Positions 6,566-11,852 of a DNA stretch of 11,852 bases are shown piece after piece. How positions within the stretch are numbered: position 1 is the first letter of the stretch; each line of letters opens with the position of its first letter. Both the position numbers and the translations under genes were made by a program. The stretch lies in contig DASPJR010000054.1 of assembly GCA_035628505.1 (NCBI GenBank), forward strand, positions 1 to 11,852, in the 5' to 3' direction. Source of the stretch: DASPJR01 sp035628505. Its GTDB lineage: Bacteria > Planctomycetota > SZUA-567 > H5-PLA8. A model generated the notes under the pieces. The model did not search any database, was not told the origin of the DNA, and was given only the letters and a program-made list of their open reading frames with translations.

Positions 6566-8572
6566 ATGCCCGAGCCGTTTCGCAATACTCCAGAGTCGTT
6601 TGATTGGACCTTGTTCAGCAAGGATCCCAATCTCGCGATGTGCCTGGTCGATAACACCGGAGCCATCACGTTCTGGAGCCTGGGCTCCGAACGTACGTTT
6701 GGATTCACTGCGGCCGAAGCACTCAAGCAGCCACATCTGTTCCTGCATGCCGAGCCGTGCACCAAGCCGGACTCAGCCGTATTCCCTTCGCAGGAAACAA
6801 CCTGCGCGCTACGCCACCGCTCAGGCGACATCATTCATGCGAATGTAATGATGCATCCGATTCCCGATGGTTCCGGCGCTTTTCTGAAAACGTTCCGAGT
6901 CCTCCCGTGCCAGCCCAGCGTGGAGGCGCACACGCTCCGGCTGGAAGCCTTGAACAAGGCGCTGGCCGCGCATCTGGAAAGCAGAAACTGGCGTGAGGCA
7001 GCCGCAATCATCCTGCGTTACTCGTTAGAACGAACTCAGAGCACCTACGGATTCATCGGCGTTGTGGTCGACAAGGACGTACTGCGCATCCTCGCGCATG
7101 AGGGCATCGAGTGGCATGCCAGTGAAGGACGCGCGTTCTATGAGGCCGCGATCGCAACGTATCGCCAGAAGGGCTACCTGGAATTCAAGAGCCTCGCGAA
7201 TCTCTTCGGCCGCGTCATCACGAGCGTCAAGCCGGTGATCTCAAACGATGTAGGAAATGATCCACGCGCCGCGAAATCTCTTCCGCCGGGACATCCCCCG
7301 CTTTATTCCTTCCTGGGCGTCCCGCTGCTGCAGCGCAATGAAGTCATCGGTGAAATCGGGGTGGCGAACCGGCCCGGTGGGTACAGCGAGAAAGAACTGG
7401 ATGACCTCTCCGAACTGTCCGCCATGACCGCTGCGCTCTTTAATGGTTATCGCCTGAATGAACGGCAGAAGGCGCTCGAAACGCAGTTGCGTCACATGAA
7501 GGTGTTCGAGGCCTTTGGCCAGGTCGCCGGCGGCGTGGCGCATGATTTCAACAATCTCGCCAGCGTTCTCGACAACGTGACGGAGTTCATCCAGGAAAAA
7601 GTAGGCAGCGACAGCATCCTGAAAGAAGAACTGGACCTGCTGCAGCAGACCAGCCACCAGATGTCCCTGCTGGCGAAACATCTGATGTCATTCAAGCGCT
7701 CTGAGCACGTCAAGAGCACGCCGATCGATGTCGGCTCCGTAATTCGCGAGAGCGCGAAACTTTTCAGACATATCCTGGGCCCGGCAATCCAGTTCGAATT
7801 AAGGGTTCCAGACGAGCCGCATTTTGTCCTGATGAACCGGGCAGAACTGGAGCAGATCCTTATGAATCTCGTGCTGAATGCACGGGACGCCATTACCGGC
7901 GCCGGACAGGTGACGGTGCTGCTCACGCATGTCTTCCTGAATGAACACGCCGTACTGATGCGTCCGGATCTTCAGCCCGGCGACTTTGTCGTTCTTGCCA
8001 TCAGCGATTCGGGGCAAGGAATGAGCGACGAGGTGAAAGCCCGCATTTTTGAGCCGTTCTTTACGACAAAAGCGCCGGGCAAAGGAACCGGCCTGGGTCT
8101 TTCAACGCTCTTCCGCATCGTCAAATCCGCGCGAGGCAGTGTCGACGTCGACAGCACTGCCGGGCGCGGAACCACGATCAAGATTTATCTGCCGCGAATG
8201 AGTGCGCCGTCAGCTGCAACGCCACCCTCCAGCACCCTCCTGCTGATCGAAGACAACGACCTCTTTCGTGAAACGCTCAAACGTTCCCTGGAAAACATGA
8301 ATTACAGCGTGATCACCGCGGAGTCCCGGGATGCAGCGCTGGCAGCGTTGGAAAACACTTCCGTGAACGCGGTGATTATGGATTGGGATATGCCCGGGCT
8401 CTCAGTTGCCGAGTTCCTCAGCCAGGCACAGTTGCCGGACTGTTACATCGTCATCAGCGGCGATGAAGGCGCTCGTGCGTCCGCCGCCGAAAAAGGGTTG
8501 AGCCGCTTTCTTGCCAAGCCTTTCAAAGTTTCCGACCTCGATCAGTTGATCAAAGAATGCATCTCACAATGA
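6566..8572 (+). CDS. Soluble hybrid histidine kinase (PAS-GAF-HisKA-HATPase-receiver)
   Basis: A 668-residue sensor kinase with no signal peptide or membrane segment, hence cytoplasmic. Order: PAS (about 12-112), GAF-like sensor (about 140-298), dimerisation/phosphoacceptor helix (about 308-376) with VAHDFNN (phospho-H326), ATPase domain (about 425-544) with N-box NLVLNARDA (434-442), DSGQG (481-485), FEPFFTTK (495-502) and GTGLGLS (507-513). The C-terminal receiver (about 556-668) has acidic pair E562/D563, acceptor D606 in MDWDMPG, S631 and K651. All catalytic positions are intact. Autophosphorylation at H326 and transfer to D606 are expected. No separate response regulator or Hpt protein is nearby, so the output partner is unknown, as is the signal. 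The ribosome site is modest (AGG four bases upstream). It could be co-transcribed with manA. Confidence 0.93.
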   Translation: MPEPFRNTPESFDWTLFSKDPNLAMCLVDNTGAITFWSLGSERTFGFTAAEALKQPHLFLHAEPCTKPDSAVFPSQETTCALRHRSGDIIHANVMMHPIPDGSGAFLKTFRVLPCQPSVEAHTLRLEALNKALAAHLESRNWREAAAIILRYSLERTQSTYGFIGVVVDKDVLRILAHEGIEWHASEGRAFYEAAIATYRQKGYLEFKSLANLFGRVITSVKPVISNDVGNDPRAAKSLPPGHPPLYSFLGVPLLQRNEVIGEIGVANRPGGYSEKELDDLSELSAMTAALFNGYRLNERQKALETQLRHMKVFEAFGQVAGGVAHDFNNLASVLDNVTEFIQEKVGSDSILKEELDLLQQTSHQMSLLAKHLMSFKRSEHVKSTPIDVGSVIRESAKLFRHILGPAIQFELRVPDEPHFVLMNRAELEQILMNLVLNARDAITGAGQVTVLLTHVFLNEHAVLMRPDLQPGDFVVLAISDSGQGMSDEVKARIFEPFFTTKAPGKGTGLGLSTLFRIVKSARGSVDVDSTAGRGTTIKIYLPRMSAPSAATPPSSTLLLIEDNDLFRETLKRSLENMNYSVITAESRDAALAALENTSVNAVIMDWDMPGLSVAEFLSQAQLPDCYIVISGDEGARASAAEKGLSRFLAKPFKVSDLDQLIKECISQ

Positions 8573-8605
8573 AGCAGGAAAAGTCGCGCAGCAACAGCCT
8601 TGCAG

Positions 8606-8615
8606 AGTGCGCACT
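8606..8615. repeat. 10-bp perfect palindrome between the kinase and sulfatase genes
   Basis: AGTGCGCACT lies in the roughly 155-base gap before the sulfatase start. It could be a binding site for a dimeric regulator; short palindromes also occur by chance. I see no convincing promoter or terminator in this gap. Confidence 0.2.
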
Positions 8616-8727
8616 TCCGTCTGCAGTATCGTCTTTTGAAGCTTGAGGTGGCCGAGAGTGTTTAAGGCGCATGAAGGCACATCGCCGGTGTAATCCTGAA
8701 AGCTTAAAACTTTTAGATGAGACCGCG

Positions 8728-10347
8728 ATGACACAGCTCCGCGCACCCGAAATTTCCAAACGGCTTTTCATGCCTCTCGCCTGCCGGCTTATGTGCTGTT
8801 TGATCGGGCTGTTCGGGTGTGCCGGCCTCGCGGCCGAATCGCGGCCGAATGTCGTCGTAATACTCGTTGATGATATGGGCTGGGCGGATTTGGGATGCTA
8901 CGGCAGTGAGATTCCTACGCCCAACATTGACGCGCTTGCGGCTAACGGGCTGCGCTTCACTCAGTTTTACAACACCGGACGCTGCTGCCCGTCGCGTGCC
9001 TCGCTGCTGACAGGATTGTATTCGCATCAGGCGGGCGTTGGAAACATGACTCAGGATTATGGCGAAGCCTCCCCCGGATATCGCGGCCGCTTGAACACCT
9101 CCTGCGTGACGATCGCCGAAGTCTTGCGGTCCGCGGGCTACTTTACGGCCATGTCCGGCAAATGGCATGTGGGCCAGGAGCACGGCGTCAAGCCTTCCAA
9201 TCGGGGGTTCGATCGCAGTTTCAACTCGATTGCCGGCGGGTTTTATTTCAGCGGAGACCCCAAAGCGAAACTGTTCCTGAACGGGGAACGGATCGCGAAC
9301 GACGATCAGCGCCTTCCCAGGGACTGGTATTTAACAGATCTCTGGACGCGCATGGGATTGCAGTTCATCGAGGAAGGCGTTGCGGCAAAAAAGCCATTTT
9401 TTCTCTACCTCGCCTACAACGCACCGCATTTTCCACTGCAGGCACCCGCGGAGGAAATCGCCAGGTTTCGCGGGATGTACAAGAAGGGCTGGGATGCGGT
9501 AAGCGCTCAGCGACATGCGCGGCAGATTGAACTGGGGCTGATCGAGAGGTCCTGGAAAAAGGCGCGTCGCACGGATGACATCGCTGAATGGGACAGCCTC
9601 AGCAATGAGGCCAGAGACCGCCTCGATCACATCATGGCCGTGTACGCTGCCACTGTTTCCCACATGGATAAGGCTATTGGCGATGTCGTGAAGACGCTCA
9701 AAGAGAAAGGACAGTTCGATAATACGCTGATCTTTTTCATGAGCGACAATGGAGGAACGTCCGAAGGCGGCGTGAACGGCAAAAACACGGGTGATCCGAG
9801 CACGTTCAAATCAGACTGGTTCGCAGGCGAATCATGGGCGTGGGTGCAGAACACGCCCTTTCGCCGCTATAAGCGCTACAATCACGAGGGCGGGATTGCC
9901 ACTCCGCTTGTAGCGCACTGGCCGGCTGGCATCGTCGCCACGAATGAGGTGCGTTCGCAGCCCAGTCATCTCATCGATATCATGGCAACGGTGGTGGACG
10001 TCACCGGCGCCGCCTATCCGACGACGTTCAACGAAAAGTCTATTCTTCCGATGGAGGGCAAAAGCCTGCGGCCGGTCTTTTCCAATAAGCCTCTCGAGCG
10101 CGATGCACTTTACTGGGAGCATGAAGGCAACGCAGCCGTTCGGGCTGGCGACTGGAAGCTCGTACGCCTGGGCAATGAAGGCAAGTGGGAGCTTTACGAT
10201 CTAAAAGCCGATCGCACGGAACAGAATAATCTGGCGGCGCAGATGCCAGAGAAGGTCGCAGAGCTGCAATCAAAATGGCGCGCCTGGGCCGAGCGCTGCC
10301 ACGTGATCGACAAACCTTCCGGCAAAAAGAAGAAATCGAAAGATTGA
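8728..10347 (+). CDS. Exported arylsulfatase-type sulfatase (formylglycine-dependent)
   Basis: This enzyme hydrolyses sulfate esters, in PVC bacteria typically on sulfated polysaccharides. From the chosen start it has 539 residues. A basic stretch (SKRLF) and a hydrophobic core (LMCCLIGLFGCAGLAA) form a signal peptide, cut probably before ESRPN. Metal and active-site motifs: ILVDDMGWADLG (D48, D49), CCPSRASLLTG with formylglycine C86, GKWHVG (K145, H147), PHFPLQAP (H234) and MSDNGG further on. The CxPSR form needs activation by a formylglycine-generating or anaerobic maturase encoded elsewhere. The tail is lysine-rich. An in-frame ATG at 8671 has AAGG three bases upstream but would put an unusually long segment before the signal core, so 8728 (GAG six bases upstream) is preferred. 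The substrate cannot be assigned. FGC in the core could conceivably be a lipobox, but F at -2 is atypical. Confidence 0.92.
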   Translation: MTQLRAPEISKRLFMPLACRLMCCLIGLFGCAGLAAESRPNVVVILVDDMGWADLGCYGSEIPTPNIDALAANGLRFTQFYNTGRCCPSRASLLTGLYSHQAGVGNMTQDYGEASPGYRGRLNTSCVTIAEVLRSAGYFTAMSGKWHVGQEHGVKPSNRGFDRSFNSIAGGFYFSGDPKAKLFLNGERIANDDQRLPRDWYLTDLWTRMGLQFIEEGVAAKKPFFLYLAYNAPHFPLQAPAEEIARFRGMYKKGWDAVSAQRHARQIELGLIERSWKKARRTDDIAEWDSLSNEARDRLDHIMAVYAATVSHMDKAIGDVVKTLKEKGQFDNTLIFFMSDNGGTSEGGVNGKNTGDPSTFKSDWFAGESWAWVQNTPFRRYKRYNHEGGIATPLVAHWPAGIVATNEVRSQPSHLIDIMATVVDVTGAAYPTTFNEKSILPMEGKSLRPVFSNKPLERDALYWEHEGNAAVRAGDWKLVRLGNEGKWELYDLKADRTEQNNLAAQMPEKVAELQSKWRAWAERCHVIDKPSGKKKKSKD

Positions 10348-10352
10348 TATCG

Positions 10353-10375
10353 GCAGATGCAGTAATCCGATCTGC
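10353..10375 (+). terminator. Possible weak hairpin after the sulfatase gene
   Basis: GCAGAT (10353-10358) and ATCTGC (10370-10375) pair across an 11-base loop a few bases after the sulfatase stop, followed by GATTT. The stem is short and the T-run poor, so termination is only a possibility. Confidence 0.25.
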
Positions 10376-10425
10376 GATTTCCCACAGCCGCACGCGCCGC
10401 GCACGTCTTTATCAGCGAAAATAAA

Positions 10426-10498
10426 TGAAGGGGGTGGGAATCGAACCCACGACCAACAGATTAAAAGTCTGTTGCTCTACCGATTGAGCTACCCCTTC
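10426..10498 (-). tRNA. tRNA-Lys, anticodon UUU
   Basis: The minus strand folds into a complete 73-base cloverleaf. The acceptor stem is GAAGGGG with CCCCTTC, the D-arm GCTC/GAGC, the anticodon stem ACAGA/TCTGT with loop CTTTTAA (anticodon TTT at its centre), the variable loop TGGTC and the T-arm GTGGG-TTCGATT-CCCAC. All stems pair perfectly and the discriminator is A. The following bases are TTT, so CCA is not encoded and must be added by the nucleotidyltransferase. The 5' end faces the AT-rich, integrase-bearing segment. Confidence 0.97.
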
Positions 10499-10537
10499 TC
10501 GTTACTGCAGAAGGACTTACAGGATTTTCAAAACTGC

Positions 10538-10560
10538 TTGGCACCTATTTTGGCACCTAT
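10538..10560. repeat. Tandem 11-bp repeat beside the tRNA gene
   Basis: TTGGCACCTAT occurs at 10538-10548 and 10550-10560 (12-bp period), 40 bases beyond the tRNA 5' end. A small hairpin follows (TGCTC 10563-10567, GAGCA 10572-10576, loop AGGA). Adjacency to a tRNA and an integrase suggests recombinase arm sites or an element end. Apart from this, 10499-10707 shows no gene I can support. Confidence 0.45.
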
Positions 10561-10707
10561 GATGCTCAGGAGAGCACGCCATAGGGAGAAAACCTTTTAC
10601 CCGATGAACCCTAACAGTCAAGCGAAAGCTAGACTTCCTAAAAAGCCGGAGCCCGTTTCGAATTTTCGCCAGCATTCTTCGCGTTGTCGTGTAACATTCG
10701 CGTCACT

Positions 10708-11475
10708 ATGTCTGAAGAATACTCATGGGCAAAAGCTATTGCAACGGTGAAGAGATTTCGACTAATCGCCGTTGCTATTACACTCTGGGGCGTTGCAATT
10801 GCAGTTCACTATATCTTTTCGAAGTCGATAGACTCGTATAACAAATTCTGCCAATTCGTTGCAGAACACCCCGAAGCACCTGCATCATTGGCTCTTGGTT
10901 TAGGAATCGGACTTACATTTCTAATTCCGTTCTCTTTAGTTAATATGTGGTTAGAGAAAAGGGGAGCATCTCGCAAGCAAGAGTTAATAGAAGAAAATAA
11001 TCAATTGAGAGGCAAGCTAACTGATGCCAACACCAGAATCACCAACGCTGAGCAATCAGTCAGCAATTTACTAAACGAATTCGCACGCCCCATAGCAGAC
11101 GGGCCAGCTTACTTAGGTATTGAAAATGATAGATTGATTGTATACTTTAAAATCCGCATTCCTAGAAGGTCTTTAAATATTGCAAACTACGTTAAATGCA
11201 CGATGATGGTTAGGCGTATAGAATTTGATTCAAACGTGTCACAAGAATCATTTGAGTTCGAAAAGATAGAATTACAAGCAGACGGTAGCTCATTCGAAAT
11301 TCGGATGGAAGTTCCGCAAAAAGCTGCGGCACTGATTCTGATCAATCATCCGGCTTGCTTACAATTTCTAGTGCAGGATATTACGCTTACCACTGGTAAC
11401 GAAAGGCATAAAGGTGGTGGAATACGAATACCGCTAGACATTGTTAGTGATCTTCGCAAAGGACGGCCATGGTAA
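10708..11475 (+). CDS. Unknown two-TM, coiled-coil membrane protein with beta-rich C-terminal domain
   Basis: I do not recognise the family. From the ATG at 10708 it has 255 residues. Visible features: TM1 at about 17-37 (FRLIAVAITLWGVAIAVHYI), TM2 at about 60-82 (LALGLGIGLTFLIPFSLV), a charged coiled coil at about 88-126 (QELIEENNQLRGKLTDANTR), and a C-terminal half (about 132-245) of alternating beta-like strands. Both ends probably face the cytoplasm. An in-frame TTG at 10684 would add eight residues, but neither start has a clear ribosome site. Base composition is sharply AT-rich compared with all other genes here (33% and 37% G+C in two 60-base lines), a sign of transfer. It lies between the tRNA and a convergent integrase gene, so it is probably cargo of an integrated element. 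A role in phage exclusion or abortive infection is only a guess from architecture and place. Confidence 0.75.
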   Translation: MSEEYSWAKAIATVKRFRLIAVAITLWGVAIAVHYIFSKSIDSYNKFCQFVAEHPEAPASLALGLGIGLTFLIPFSLVNMWLEKRGASRKQELIEENNQLRGKLTDANTRITNAEQSVSNLLNEFARPIADGPAYLGIENDRLIVYFKIRIPRRSLNIANYVKCTMMVRRIEFDSNVSQESFEFEKIELQADGSSFEIRMEVPQKAAALILINHPACLQFLVQDITLTTGNERHKGGGIRIPLDIVSDLRKGRPW

Positions 11476-11546
11476 TTCAGCATTAGCCCTAGCGTGAAGA
11501 TTGCCAAGGCTTGACGGTACGTTAGAAGCTTCATCGGTACACCTTG

Positions 11547-11852
11547 TTAAGCGTAGCTGATCTTGTTCAGGTGTTCACCTGCATTAAGGGCGTCTAGGTC
11601 TGCATAGTGCTTGGTGCTAACTGCAATCGTGTGTCCTGCACACTTAGCCAGCACATCAGCAGGGACGCCAGCTTGTCTAGCCGTTCTGATGTTGAGCCTA
11701 CGTAGGCTCTGCAGTGTGCACCCTTCTGAAACTCCTGCTGCTTCTCTCAGTGTCTTGAACCGATCAAAAACGGTGTAGTAGCTGGCAGTGTACACAGCAC
11801 CTGTCTTAGTCCCTGTTTGCTGCTGCCACTCAATCAGCTTTTCCTTTGTCCA
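11547..11852 (-). CDS. Tyrosine recombinase/integrase, C-terminal part (5' end beyond window)
   Basis: The frame is open to the right edge; 101 residues are visible and the start is outside. The C-terminal catalytic block of phage-type integrases can be read: TLQSLRR (box II arginine R51 of the visible part), ARQAGVP, AKCAGH (box III H74) and STKHYADLD with the nucleophile Y83 nine residues after that histidine. The usual first histidine of HxxR is glutamine (Q48). These enzymes cut and rejoin DNA at att sites through a tyrosine-DNA link and move phages, islands and integrons. The tRNA gene about 1 kb away and the foreign-looking gene between them fit an element boundary. The first catalytic arginine and the DNA-binding N-terminus cannot be assessed. 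A GTG within the frame at 11795 is not needed as a start because the frame continues upstream. Confidence 0.85.
   Translation of the reverse strand, partial: WTKEKLIEWQQQTGTKTGAVYTASYYTVFDRFKTLREAAGVSEGCTLQSLRRLNIRTARQAGVPADVLAKCAGHTIAVSTKHYADLDALNAGEHLNKISYA

Noticed and set aside
10472..10750. Plus-strand 92-codon frame crossing the tRNA end
   Set aside because: It runs through the tRNA gene and the repeat region, and shows no recognisable protein features.
11346..11534. Minus-strand 62-codon frame just after the integrase stop, with AAGG seven bases before its ATG and a hydrophobic start
   Set aside because: Two thirds of it is antisense to the 10708-11475 gene and its second half has no coherent protein features. 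A good ribosome site alone is not enough.
1..11852. CRISPR arrays, insertion sequences, riboswitches
   Set aside because: No regularly spaced repeats, no transposase-like frame with terminal inverted repeats, and no recognisable riboswitch core seen by eye.

Overview
The window looks like chromosomal DNA of a PVC-group bacterium, most likely Planctomycetota or Verrucomicrobiota. This rests on gene content: a giant exported protein ending in a Pirellula/Verrucomicrobium-type CxxCH haem domain, an exported arylsulfatase-type sulfatase, a hybrid histidine kinase with an AHDFNN phospho-box, and a tRNA without an encoded CCA. No rRNA or other species-level marker is present. A sampled 60-base line of the sulfatase gene is 65% G+C.

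Layout. Bases 1-3943 (minus) are one uninterrupted reading frame of at least 1314 codons, running off the left edge. It encodes a secreted protein with a neutral-ceramidase-like domain, a PVC-type 'membrane-bound dehydrogenase' propeller, a helical-repeat region and a cytochrome-c motif. Bases 4190-5307 (minus) hold an Lrp/AsnC regulator followed by peptide deformylase, probably co-transcribed. Across a 154-bp divergent intergenic region with good dyads, manA (mannose-6-phosphate isomerase) reads right, followed by a soluble PAS-GAF-kinase-receiver hybrid histidine kinase and a secreted sulfatase. A tRNA-Lys(UUU) on the minus strand closes the host-like part.

Right of the tRNA the character changes. 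There is a tandem 11-bp repeat, then an AT-rich gene (33% and 37% G+C in two sampled 60-base lines) for an unrecognised two-TM, coiled-coil protein. The window ends in the C-terminal part of a tyrosine recombinase (55% G+C in a sampled line). I read this as the edge of an integrated element abutting the 5' side of the tRNA gene, with the unknown membrane protein as its first cargo gene.

How the genes may work together. The ceramidase/dehydrogenase/cytochrome fusion and the sulfatase both act outside the cytoplasm and fit breakdown of sulfated or lipid-linked polymers, with electrons passed to cytochrome c. ManA would feed mannose into fructose-6-phosphate. This link is inference from proximity; no transporter or glycosidase is present to confirm it. 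The most unusual items are the four-part fusion with a non-canonical ceramidase active site, a short motif found about 40 bp upstream of two genes, and the low-GC cargo gene between tRNA and integrase.
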